Shown in pieces: positions 1 to 6,391 of a stretch of DNA of 23,061 nucleotides (the first letter of the stretch is position 1; each line of letters begins with the position of its first letter). The notes beneath the pieces are model-generated. The model was not told the origin of the DNA. It did no database searches and worked only from the letters and a program-made list of their open reading frames with translations. This DNA is from a virus, in IMG/VR virus record IMGVR_UViG_3300036770_001875, positions 1-23,061 of that record; one strand, given 5' to 3'. Both the position numbers and the translations under genes were made by a program.

Positions 1-247
1 CTTCTTTGTTACTCCATTCTTGCCACCTTGCTGCGATGAGATCTAATAAATGTTTAAGCAGCGATTGATCTGAATCAGATAAATCATCTCTACCTGCGTA
101 CTCAAACAGCAAGTTCCATATAGCTTCACGCTCATGCTCGGCAACAAGATATACAAAGTATTCAAGCTGATAAAAAGCATGAACAACCCCGTTGGAATCA
201 GCAAGCCCTGCTTCTCTAGCCATGCGGATTATTTGTTCTCGGTTCAT
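1..247 (-). CDS. Small phage protein, 3' end cut by window edge (paralogue of next gene)
   Basis: An open frame reads from an ATG at 247 to the window edge, about 82 codons without a stop, so the C-terminus is missing. The N-terminus (MNREQIIRMAREAGLAD) matches that of the gene immediately upstream (MDREDIIRIAREAGF), so the two are paralogues. An AAGGAA ribosome site precedes the ATG, which overlaps the upstream stop codon as ATGA. The rest is mostly helical and acidic, with no motif I recognise. Short proteins that open with this IIR-AREAG segment occur in many phage genomes and have no known function. Its role is not known. Confidence 0.75.
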   Translation of the reverse strand, partial: MNREQIIRMAREAGLADSNGVVHAFYQLEYFVYLVAEHEREAIWNLLFEYAGRDDLSDSDQSLLKHLLDLIAARWQEWSNKE

Positions 248-483
248 GTGTTTTTCCTTGCTCGTATGGCTTCGGCGCAGTCTGCGGCAATCATCACCCC
301 GTTGTGATCCATGTCCTCGCACACCTTCGCACACGCCTCGTTTTCCTCTGCTTTTGCGGCAGCAGCAACAAGGTCGGCGAAGCGTTGAACTTGTTCCCAA
401 CTCACACCCAAAGCGACAACAGGGGTTGTTGTGTCACGAAACCCAGCCTCCCGCGCTATGCGGATGATGTCTTCTCTATCCAT
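244..483 (-). CDS. Small phage protein with IIR-AREAG N-terminus, 79 aa
   Basis: This 79-residue protein starts at an ATG with a GGAG site about 7 nt upstream. It overlaps its upstream neighbour by 8 bp and its downstream paralogue by 4 bp (ATGA), so translation is probably coupled. The first 15 residues match the next gene. The centre holds a QRFADLVAAAAKAEE helix followed by ACAKVCEDM with two cysteines, and the C-terminus has AADCAEAIRARK. The ending A-x-x-C-A-x-A-I-R-A-R-K is typical of short accessory phage proteins. No function can be assigned. It belongs to the terminal stretch of small genes in the replication operon. Confidence 0.75.
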   Translation of the reverse strand: MDREDIIRIAREAGFRDTTTPVVALGVSWEQVQRFADLVAAAAKAEENEACAKVCEDMDHNGVMIAADCAEAIRARKNT

Positions 484-901
484 GATTCTTCTCCTTTAGC
501 TTGGCTTCGATGGCTCTGGAAAACTCAATCACCTCATCCGGCGAGATATACATAGCTCGTCCTTCTGACCGATCACCACCAAAAATACTGTGCCCAGTAA
601 TGCGTTCCCACTCATCCTCAACTTGCTCATCAGTCAGCCCAACCCATTCACGCTTTGGTGGTGCGGTGTAGAGGGGTTCCAATTCATGGTCAGCAAAAGC
701 ATGTGACTTAGTTTTTAGGACAGTCAAAGACCCATCAGACCAAGTTTTCAGCCACGCCACCGGCTCTTGCTCTGTCTCCAATGCTTGGCGCAGGGCGCTA
801 ATCGCTTCCGAGTAGTAATCTTCATCACCAAATTCCATGCGAGCCACATCGTTTGCATCCTCCAACGCCTCAAGCGCCATCTGCATAGCTTTTCTGCTCA
901 T
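476..901 (-). CDS. Small phage protein of the EPVAW/LYTAPP type, 141 aa
   Basis: This 141-residue protein has an AGGAG site before its ATG. It begins with MSRKAMQMALEALE, then a central QEPVAWLKTW and LYTAPPKREW, then GLTDEQVEDEWE and a C-terminal helix ending in KLKEKNHG. The combination of an ALEALE start, EPVAW and LYTAPP is a recurring layout in uncharacterised phage accessory proteins; I know no tested function. The start codon overlaps the upstream stop as ATGA. Its first 18 coding bases are nearly identical to those of the upstream gene (see findings), which suggests recombination at gene ends. Confidence 0.8.
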   Translation of the reverse strand: MSRKAMQMALEALEDANDVARMEFGDEDYYSEAISALRQALETEQEPVAWLKTWSDGSLTVLKTKSHAFADHELEPLYTAPPKREWVGLTDEQVEDEWERITGHSIFGGDRSEGRAMYISPDEVIEFSRAIEAKLKEKNHG

Positions 902-1179
902 GATTTCTCTCCTGTTGCCTTGGCGATGGCGGCGCGTACGTACTCATAAGTCCTTGGCCGACCATCTAAAGCATTTAGATCATCCAGCACCATCAAAAGC
1001 GCATCTAACAAATCAGGCGCGGCGGCGATCAGGCGGGCGTTGGCTTCTGATGTTTCCAGACGCTTGCCGTCCATTGACAACGCGGTCACAAGTTCACGTC
1101 CGCTGTTGACGTACAAGGAATAGCCGCTTCTGTCGTAGTTCCACGGCCCCGGTGTGTGTTTCATAGCTTCTCTGCTCAT
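898..1179 (-). CDS. HTPGPW-type small phage protein, 93 aa
   Basis: The protein carries KHTPGPW near the N-terminus and ANARLIAAAPDLLDAL in the middle, the two hallmarks of a very common phage and prophage protein family of about 80 to 100 residues with no known function. The family usually starts at the Met just before KHTPGPW (here codon 6, position 1164). The ATG at 1179 has a GGGGGA site and overlaps the upstream stop as ATGA, so I keep the longer form, which adds MSREA. That extension matches the start of the downstream gene and may have been acquired from it. Confidence 0.85.
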   Translation of the reverse strand: MSREAMKHTPGPWNYDRSGYSLYVNSGRELVTALSMDGKRLETSEANARLIAAAPDLLDALLMVLDDLNALDGRPRTYEYVRAAIAKATGEKS

Positions 1180-1361
1180 GCTCTATCCCCCGTATGTTGT
1201 TTCCATTCATCTTTCTCCTTCATGCGCTGCTCGTAAACTTCCATGAGTAACTCAGCAGCTTCTTTGATCTTGAACTTCTCATTGGTGCAGTAGTCGGGCA
1301 AGCCTTCGGCATAACCTTCAAGCCATGCGGCAAGCATGGCGAACCTATGTGCGGGACTCAT
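1176..1361 (-). CDS. Hypothetical small helical protein, 61 aa
   Basis: This 61-residue protein begins MSPAHRFAMLAAWLEG and continues with alternating charged and hydrophobic residues (EAAELLMEVYEQRMKEKDEW), so it should be mostly helical. A purine-rich AGGAGTGAGGA ribosome site precedes the ATG. It overlaps both neighbours by 4 bp as ATGA. I do not recognise a family. The tight coupling and good ribosome site make it a real gene despite its size. Confidence 0.7.
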   Translation of the reverse strand: MSPAHRFAMLAAWLEGYAEGLPDYCTNEKFKIKEAAELLMEVYEQRMKEKDEWKQHTGDRA

Positions 1362-1600
1362 TCCTCACTCCTCTTCATGAAGGGCGGATCTTCTTTACCG
1401 TTCAGTATCCGTGCTATCTCACGGTCGATATACCACCGAGCCTTACGCAAATCCTCAACTTGCTCACCCTTCAGGCCAGCTCTCCATAAATATTTAATAG
1501 CATTCCCTACACAGAAATTCATATGCTCGGTAATCTCTATGCACTCCACGCCCGATGGGTGCTCGGTGTAGTGCTTGGGGTGGTTAACGGGATCGTTCAT
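1358..1600 (-). CDS. DUF3310 family protein, 80 aa
   Basis: The sequence DPVNHPKHY at the N-terminus, followed by ECIEITEHMNF, GNAIKYLWRAG and a C-terminal DLRKARWYIDREI, is the full signature of DUF3310 (SaV-like phage family). These are small phage proteins found beside nucleotide and replication genes. The family has been linked to nucleotide-kinase-like annotations by context, but no activity is established. Length is typical. A GAGGAG site precedes the ATG, and both ends overlap neighbours by 4 bp. It lies downstream of the polymerase and nucleases in the same operon. Confidence 0.92.
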   Translation of the reverse strand: MNDPVNHPKHYTEHPSGVECIEITEHMNFCVGNAIKYLWRAGLKGEQVEDLRKARWYIDREIARILNGKEDPPFMKRSEE

Positions 1601-1977
1601 GAATGCCGCTCCTCTTGTTCATGGATACGTTTCCAGTCCAATGCAGTCAACGAATCTTTGTTAGCGTTCCACCATGAGTAGTTGTAACGAAATGCGCGTT
1701 TATCCGATTCTGAAAACTTATCAGTGTGCTCGGCATACATAGCTTGAAATAGCCGTTTACGAAAACTGCCAGCGTCTACGTCCAACCAGACAAGGTATTT
1801 ATCTATGTTGGTAGTAAGAAATCGCATGGCTGTTATGGCTTTAGCCATTGGCCGTCTATCTTTAAGCGGGACCGAACAAGCGTCTATTACAGCTAATTCA
1901 ATAATGGTCCAAAATAAGCGTTTACCTCGCTTGGCTTGCTCTGCATTGAGTATCAGTTTAGTAGTCATGGCGCTCAT
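1597..1977 (-). CDS. Hypothetical protein, 126 aa
   Basis: This 126-residue basic protein has an AAGGGA site before the ATG and ATGA overlaps with both neighbours. The middle part (DRRPMAKAITAMRFLTTNIDKYL) is amphipathic and the C-terminal third is rich in Trp, Tyr and Lys (FRYNYSWWNANKDS). A second Met at codon 4 could also start it. I do not recognise a family and see no catalytic motif, signal peptide or membrane segment. Confidence 0.7.
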   Translation of the reverse strand: MSAMTTKLILNAEQAKRGKRLFWTIIELAVIDACSVPLKDRRPMAKAITAMRFLTTNIDKYLVWLDVDAGSFRKRLFQAMYAEHTDKFSESDKRAFRYNYSWWNANKDSLTALDWKRIHEQEERHS

Positions 1978-2207
1978 GGTGTGTCCCTTCTTTTAAGCAT
2001 GGCGTCGGCAATTACATAAGCTGTATTGGCAAAGGCTTCTTCAGGCTTAACGTGCGGCATCTGTGCCCACTTCCCTGCAAAGATCCCTGCGATAACCTGT
2101 CCTGCAAAGTAATCACGCAGTGACATACCTGGGTGCACAAACCGTTCATCGTTTGGTTGCGGTATGTCGTTAGGGTAAGCAGGACCACCGTCCATAAAGC
2201 TATTCAT
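1974..2207 (-). CDS. GMSLRDYFAGQ-type small phage protein, 77 aa
   Basis: The motifs GGPAYP near the N-terminus, PGMSLRDYFAGQVIAG in the middle and AYVIADAMLKRR at the end define a widespread small phage protein family of unknown function. Length is as usual for the family. A GGAGG site lies within the end of the upstream gene, and the start overlaps that gene's stop as ATGA. The protein at 12413-12643 has the same LRDHFAGLAMQAM to ADYMMIAR layout, so this phage carries two diverged copies, one in each minus-strand operon. Confidence 0.85.
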   Translation of the reverse strand: MNSFMDGGPAYPNDIPQPNDERFVHPGMSLRDYFAGQVIAGIFAGKWAQMPHVKPEEAFANTAYVIADAMLKRRDTP

Positions 2208-2380
2208 TCCACACCTCCACTAAGTCTGAAGTCAATACGCGCACGATCTAGTGCAGCAATACGCTTGCGCTCTGCAATAACTCTCGGATCTTTCCACGGA
2301 TAAGGCTGCTTAAGCAGCTTCCATTGACGTTTGAACGTTTCGAGCACGTTTGTGCTTTCGCTTGTTGTCTTTATTTGCAT
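2204..2380 (-). CDS. Small basic protein, 58 aa, overlapping its upstream gene out of frame
   Basis: A frame of 58 codons starts at an ATG at 2380 with a strong AGGAG site 6 nt upstream, and ends by overlapping the next start codon as ATGA. The product is basic with WKLLKQPYPWKDPRVIA in the middle and ERKRIAALDRARIDF towards the end. It fills an otherwise empty gap in a chain where every other junction is coupled. Its first 71 bases overlap the 3' end of the upstream winged-helix gene in another frame. The family is not recognised. The ribosome site and coupling are the main support. Confidence 0.7.
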   Translation of the reverse strand: MQIKTTSESTNVLETFKRQWKLLKQPYPWKDPRVIAERKRIAALDRARIDFRLSGGVE

Positions 2381-2741
2381 CTCTAACTCCTGTTATGTTG
2401 AATGGGTCACTGAAAAAAGGCTCAGGTATGGTTACCCTTGTCTTGGCAAACTTCTTGGAATACAAAACAGTTTCTTTATTCTGGAACAGCTCTTCTTGAG
2501 GTTTAGGCGTGTCGGTCAAGAAACGATAACGTCGTTCTGCGGCAATCTTTGGACGGTCTGGATCCTTCTTCAAAAAACTTTCCAAGCATCCGTACCGTAC
2601 AAGTCTCGTGAGAATGACGTGCGCCCCGTTCTTCGACATCGCTGTCTGCAATGCAACTTCGGATGTTGTCGGCGGGGTCGTTCGTTTCTTAACGTACTTG
2701 AGCACCCTGAGCTGTCTATCGGTCAGGGGCTGTGGGGTCAT
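2310..2741 (-). CDS. Winged helix-turn-helix protein, 143 aa
   Basis: Residues 5 to 60 (PLTDRQLRVLKYV, then TTSEVALQTAMSKNGAHVILTRLVRYGCLE) fit a MarR-like winged helix: helix 1, a TTSEVA helix-turn, a recognition helix and the start of a wing. Residues 60 to 80 are basic. The C-terminal half is basic and low-complexity (NKDNKRKHKRARN), probably disordered or nucleic-acid contacting. An AAGGAG site precedes the ATG. It overlaps the upstream gene by 26 bp. It is a likely DNA-binding regulator of the phage; the target is not visible from sequence. It is one candidate to bind the dyads described in the findings. Confidence 0.65.
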   Translation of the reverse strand: MTPQPLTDRQLRVLKYVKKRTTPPTTSEVALQTAMSKNGAHVILTRLVRYGCLESFLKKDPDRPKIAAERRYRFLTDTPKPQEELFQNKETVLYSKKFAKTRVTIPEPFFSDPFNITGVRDANKDNKRKHKRARNVQTSMEAA

Positions 2742-2898
2742 CAGTCCGCTCCTTTAACCACAGCACCGCGCAGCGCGAGTGAAACAATGCGTCTTCAGCA
2801 TGGTTCACCGCCTCTTCGTAGTTCTGTTCATTAACAAGTTCATACACAGCTTTTAATTCTTTGTGTGCGTTATGCAGATGTTCACTAATGTCTTTCAT
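2716..2898 (-). CDS. Hypothetical small helical protein, 60 aa
   Basis: This 60-residue protein is predicted almost entirely helical (MKDISEHLHNAHKELKAV, then NYEEAVNHAEDALFHSRCAV) with a TPR-like spacing of small residues. Its ATG lies 3 nt after the upstream stop. There is no clear ribosome site, so translation may depend on coupling. It overlaps the downstream winged-helix gene by 26 bp. No family is recognised. Confidence 0.6.
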   Translation of the reverse strand: MKDISEHLHNAHKELKAVYELVNEQNYEEAVNHAEDALFHSRCAVLWLKERTDDPTAPDR

Positions 2899-2901
2899 TG
2901 A

Positions 2902-3327
2902 TTAGCTCGCATTACCAAAGATGGATGACAACCGGTTATGGATTTGTTGAAGGCTTTGCTTTTGTATCGTCAGGTCGTTGATGCTGACTTCTATCGAGCT
3001 GATCTCTCCAGAAAGTTCTTTAGCCACAACCCTCCACGCATCCATCGAACTAATCTTCGGTATCTTCTTAACCTTAGTGATTTGGGGTTCAGCTAGTGAC
3101 TCGCTACCACCTCCAGCGACAACCGTGTACTCAACAGGACGCGAATCCGTGAGTGAGTACGTTGTACCAATTTTTACAATCTGACTGCGGTCAACCATTC
3201 TCGTTAAAACTTTATAGACGGTTGTGGGACGGACATTACCGAGTTGTTTGGCAATCGCTAAGACTGTCAGGCGGTCATATTTCTTCAACAGCTTGATGAT
3301 CTTGTCATCGTATTTAGGCTTACGCAT
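2902..3327 (-). CDS. Winged helix-turn-helix protein with C-terminal coiled coil, 141 aa
   Basis: The first 65 residues (KIIKLLKKYDRLTVLAIAKQL, then TTVYKVLTRMVDRSQIVKIGTTYSL) form a winged helix of the kind found in transcription regulators. The last 50 residues (ISSIEVSINDLTIQKQSLQQIHNRL) look like a coiled coil for dimerisation. A longer frame starts at 3354, but the ATG at 3327 is preceded by GGAAGGA at about 9 nt and lies 4 nt after the upstream stop, so I take it as the start. It is probably a DNA-binding protein of the replication operon; the target is unknown. Confidence 0.7.
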   Translation of the reverse strand: MRKPKYDDKIIKLLKKYDRLTVLAIAKQLGNVRPTTVYKVLTRMVDRSQIVKIGTTYSLTDSRPVEYTVVAGGGSESLAEPQITKVKKIPKISSMDAWRVVAKELSGEISSIEVSINDLTIQKQSLQQIHNRLSSIFGNAS

Positions 3328-3331
3328 AATA

Positions 3332-4015
3332 TTAATTCCTTCCGTTATGTTCACAATCGATTACAGGACAAAACTTCTTGCAGGTAAAGTTCTGCTTCGG
3401 ATTCCATGTGTTAGAAGCAAAACACTGCTCTAGACGGTCGATCTCCGGCAACCACCGCATCCAATACTCATCCGACTTGTCTTGTACGTAGTCGGCGGAG
3501 ACCAGATCTTGGGCTACCACGAAAACCAACCCCGCCCGAACATGTGTAACTTCAGGGAAATGCTTGAACACCAACAAGGACAACAACTCCAGTTGGTTAG
3601 TATCAGCGTACTGACTCTTGCCTGTCTTGTAATCCACGATCTTTGCTTTGTTATCGTTGATGACTAGAAGGTCAGCGATCCCTCTCAACCACACATCACG
3701 GGCGTTAAACTTACAGGGCTCAAAATCCTTAGTGAGCCCCATCTCATACTCACAATACTTAGTCCCAGGTAGTTGCTTAAGCACATCTAACTGCGGACGT
3801 ATGAACTCATACGCAGGGGGTAAATCTTTATCTGCTCCGATGTAATCCTCAGCAGCTTTGTGTACTGAGAGACCATAAAGCAAATGCTCTTGTTGCGGCT
3901 CAACAATATCTTTGACGATACGCAGTCTGTAATACTTTCTAGGGCACTGCTTGAACAGTGAAAGACTGCTGTACGACCACGTATAGTTAGCCGACATATT
4001 TGGTTGTTGTTCCAT
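3332..4015 (-). CDS. Cas4/RecB-like PD-(D/E)XK nuclease with likely iron-sulfur cysteines, about 227 aa
   Basis: Numbered from the ATG at 4015, the protein has SYSSLSLFKQCPRKYYR (Cys24), GLSVHKAAEDY (His52), an acidic strand GIADLLV (Asp115), the catalytic VDYKTGK (Asp128, Lys130) and Q141-L, which is the order of the RecB-type PD-(D/E)XK nuclease core. Cys212, Cys216 and Cys221 at the C-terminus with Cys24 match the four cysteines of Cas4 and AddB that hold a 4Fe-4S cluster. It likely trims DNA ends in phage replication or recombination. Starts at 4039 (GTG), 4027 and 3997 are also possible. I chose 4015 because GGAAAG lies 4 nt upstream. It overlaps the polymerase gene by 29 bp. Confidence 0.85.
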   Translation of the reverse strand: MEQQPNMSANYTWSYSSLSLFKQCPRKYYRLRIVKDIVEPQQEHLLYGLSVHKAAEDYIGADKDLPPAYEFIRPQLDVLKQLPGTKYCEYEMGLTKDFEPCKFNARDVWLRGIADLLVINDNKAKIVDYKTGKSQYADTNQLELLSLLVFKHFPEVTHVRAGLVFVVAQDLVSADYVQDKSDEYWMRWLPEIDRLEQCFASNTWNPKQNFTCKKFCPVIDCEHNGRN

Positions 4016-5855
4016 ATGACTTTCCATATTTGACTTCACAGTTCAAGGGAAGTGTTGAGGCCCACGATGGTCTCCAACGCATGGACTCTTGCACGTACGC
4101 GCATGCTTCTTCCCACTCGGCTTCGGGTGCTATACAAGCTACAGCGTCATGCACCGTCAGTACTACTTCGTATCGCTCTGAAATCTTTAGCATCTGCTCA
4201 GCGATAACACATCGTGCCAGTGCTTGGCATATGTTCTCCACCACCTTACCACCATAGATCTTGACGTAGCCCCGCTTGGTCTTATAGTGGTACTGCGTAG
4301 TTTGATGTATGGACTTTCTTGTTTTAACAGACCTATCAAGTGTCCCAACAGTATCTACTTCAATCTTAGGATATTTCAGTGGCAACTTGCTCGGTAGATC
4401 AAACCCTATCCCAGGCATCAGCTTGACTGCCTGTTCTTGCGTACCAAACTCAGTAGTTTTTAACTCTTCGCTTGCAAGAGCTTCTAAGCACTTTTGCCCT
4501 TGCTCCCACAAATAAGGTATGAGTCGGTTCGCGTTTCGATATGATTGGATGATGTAGTGAGCCATATCTAGCGTCATATCAACGCCGACCGACTTCATAT
4601 GCTTACAAAACTTTTCAGCACCAAGGCCATAACCGCAACCGAGTACAACAGTCTTGCCGATGAAACGTTGGGCATCTGTAACTCTTGACTCTTTAGTATT
4701 AAAAATTATCGACGCCATAATCTTGTATACGTCTTGACCTAATGCAAACGCTCTAACAAGTAGTTCTTCTCCGGCTAACCATGCAAGTATCCGAGCTTCG
4801 ATCTGGGACGAGTCCGAATCGATAAGCACATACCCGTCAGGAGCACAGATAGCTTCCTTGATCTTTGATTTGCGTGGTAGGTTCTGAAGGTTTACTTTGT
4901 CGTCACCGCCCCATCTTCCTGTATGCGCGGCGTAGTACCGGAGTGGGACGGGGAGGCTACCCCGAAACGATATGTCAAGTAGCCTCTGGGTCCGTGTCTC
5001 TTCAAGCGTGGATTTTGTCCCTAGACGAGCAGCAACAGCGCACTGCACACGAGGATCATCATGCTCAGCTAACGCTTTGAGACCGTCATCATTCTTTGCT
5101 AGAGCGTACGTCACCTTCTTGGTTGTCGGGCTTAGCTTCATGGGCACGTCCACGCCCCACGACTCAAGCAGCGCGGCAAACTTTTGGTTGGACATCAACA
5201 CTTCTTTCGTTACGCCAGCTTCTTCAAGAAGCGTTTCCTTCTTCGCTATCACGTCATCAAGATGCTTCTGCAATAACTCTGAGTCAAGTCTCAATAACGG
5301 CTTAGCAAACATACGTAACGTGAGGTCGATGAGGTTCAACTCACGCCGTTTGAAATTAGCTTTGAGCACATCGAATAACTTGTACGTGATCTCTACGTCG
5401 TTGGCGCAGTACCCTGCGTAGTTACGTAGTTCGTAGTCGGTGAAGTCTCTGCGGTGCTTGCCAAGGGCTAAGACTACCTCAGTGCCTTTTTGACCAAGGT
5501 TATAACGTTCTGCTAATTTAGCCAGACTGTTACCTGCCTCCGTACCATCAACAGCTCTCGCCATACACAGCGTGTCAAGATACGCAGGGGGGCAAATGTT
5601 ATAACGCCAATTAAGTATAGCACCGTCAAACATCATGTTGTGGGCTAAGACCGCAGCTTTATCCCACTGGAACTGTGACAGCCACTTAGCTGTCTGCTCG
5701 TGCGTACCGCTAAACCATTCAGTAGGCCCATCGTCTACCTTCACGCATACGCCGATAGTCTCGAAACGTGAATCACGAACGTACTCTTCTGTCGTCATCT
5801 TCGTCAAAGAATATTCTTTGTCGTAGTACGTTTCGAAATCAATCGTTATAATCAT
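3987..5855 (-). CDS. Family A DNA polymerase with 3'-5' exonuclease, 622 aa
   Basis: This is the replicative polymerase. The N-terminal DEDDy exonuclease shows Asp6 and Glu8 (TIDFETYYD), AHNMMFDGA (Asp77) and Y149-x3-D153. The palm has motif A DSSQIEAR (Asp348), motif B Arg397-x3-Lys401-x7-Tyr409-Gly, and motif C TVHDAVA (His569, Asp570). Motif C carries Ala571 where Pol I has Glu883. The residue matching Pol I Phe762 is Leu405. There is no 5'-3' exonuclease domain; 622 residues is usual for phage exo-pol enzymes. It overlaps the VRR-NUC gene upstream by 17 bp and the Cas4-like gene downstream, forming a compact replication cluster. Confidence 0.96.
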   Translation of the reverse strand: MIITIDFETYYDKEYSLTKMTTEEYVRDSRFETIGVCVKVDDGPTEWFSGTHEQTAKWLSQFQWDKAAVLAHNMMFDGAILNWRYNICPPAYLDTLCMARAVDGTEAGNSLAKLAERYNLGQKGTEVVLALGKHRRDFTDYELRNYAGYCANDVEITYKLFDVLKANFKRRELNLIDLTLRMFAKPLLRLDSELLQKHLDDVIAKKETLLEEAGVTKEVLMSNQKFAALLESWGVDVPMKLSPTTKKVTYALAKNDDGLKALAEHDDPRVQCAVAARLGTKSTLEETRTQRLLDISFRGSLPVPLRYYAAHTGRWGGDDKVNLQNLPRKSKIKEAICAPDGYVLIDSDSSQIEARILAWLAGEELLVRAFALGQDVYKIMASIIFNTKESRVTDAQRFIGKTVVLGCGYGLGAEKFCKHMKSVGVDMTLDMAHYIIQSYRNANRLIPYLWEQGQKCLEALASEELKTTEFGTQEQAVKLMPGIGFDLPSKLPLKYPKIEVDTVGTLDRSVKTRKSIHQTTQYHYKTKRGYVKIYGGKVVENICQALARCVIAEQMLKISERYEVVLTVHDAVACIAPEAEWEEACAYVQESMRWRPSWASTLPLNCEVKYGKSYGTTTKYVG

Positions 5856-6237
5856 CGCTAATCCTAATCTTGATGCGTTTCTGTGCGAACCTAGCCGTGG
5901 GAACGGTCATAATTTTTTCGCCGCGCATTCGCTTGTAGTCAGGGTTTATCTTGGATTGTTCCTCAAGCCACTGCTCAAGCAGGTTGATGTTCTGCTCGTT
6001 AATGGTGAAGGCTACCCCTTTGTGGGCACGTATGGTACGCATCTCTTCCATCTGCAATGGAGTCGGCACGTTGTCCCCCGCTTTACATTCTATAGCAAAG
6101 AACTTTCCGTTCACACAACCAACGATGTCGGGGATGCCACTCCTACCGTAGCCTCCGGTAGTGGGCTTAAAGAAATACGTACCGTACTCTATGAGTAGCT
6201 CGGTTACTTTATGTTTTACCTTGCCTTCGGGTGTCAT
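5839..6237 (-). CDS. VRR-NUC domain nuclease, 132 aa
   Basis: The sequence GRSGIPDIVGCVNGKFFAIECKAG holds the PD-(D/E)XK core of the VRR-NUC family: the Asp of IPDI and the Glu-x-Lys of ECK. The following TPLQMEEM supplies the usual Gln. Members are stand-alone phage endonucleases thought to cut branched DNA such as Holliday junctions. The frame extends to a TTG at 6249, but the ATG at 6237 has GGAG with 6 nt spacing and is the better start. The C-terminal 45 residues are basic (KRMRGEKIM, AQKRIKIRI). It is the first gene of the replication operon, directly after the promoter at 6260-6288. Confidence 0.9.
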   Translation of the reverse strand: MTPEGKVKHKVTELLIEYGTYFFKPTTGGYGRSGIPDIVGCVNGKFFAIECKAGDNVPTPLQMEEMRTIRAHKGVAFTINEQNINLLEQWLEEQSKINPDYKRMRGEKIMTVPTARFAQKRIKIRISDDYND

Positions 6238-6259
6238 CTCTTTCTCCAAAAGTTGACTT

Positions 6260-6288
6260 AGTATAGTGCATCAAATGGAGAAGCGCAA
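6260..6288 (-). promoter_or_regulatory. Sigma70-like promoter for the replication operon
   Basis: On the minus strand, TTGCGC (6288-6283) and TATACT (6265-6260) are separated by exactly 17 bp. The -10 box matches 5 of 6 bases and the -35 box 3 of 6. Transcription would start near 6253, about 16 nt before the VRR-NUC ATG. It lies between the terminator of the upstream operon and the first gene of this one, as expected for a separate transcription unit. Confidence 0.6.
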
Positions 6289-6304
6289 GACGGTAAAGCA
6301 ATAA

Positions 6305-6338
6305 AAAAGGGACAAACTGATGATTAGTCAGAATGTCC
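6305..6338 (-). terminator. Intrinsic terminator of the middle operon, built on a 27-bp dyad (site A)
   Basis: On the minus strand GGGGACA, an internal 2-nt mismatch, CTGA, a 7-nt loop, TCAG, a mismatch and TGTCCC form a stem followed at once by TTTTTT. This is a Rho-independent terminator 54 nt downstream of the stop codon at 6392. Positions 6311-6337 are also a member of the recurring 27-bp dyad family (arms GACAAACTGAT and GTCAGAATGTC on the plus strand), so the site may have two jobs. Confidence 0.75.
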
Positions 6339-6391
6339 CCAAAAGATAACGTCATGAACGCAGAGTTTAGGTGATCTGCACACCCAACCAA

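Noticed and set aside
3191-3207. CTGAC-like inverted pair around 3191
   Set aside because: The centre is 4 bp and there are no flanking GACA and TGTC blocks, so it is not a member of the family.
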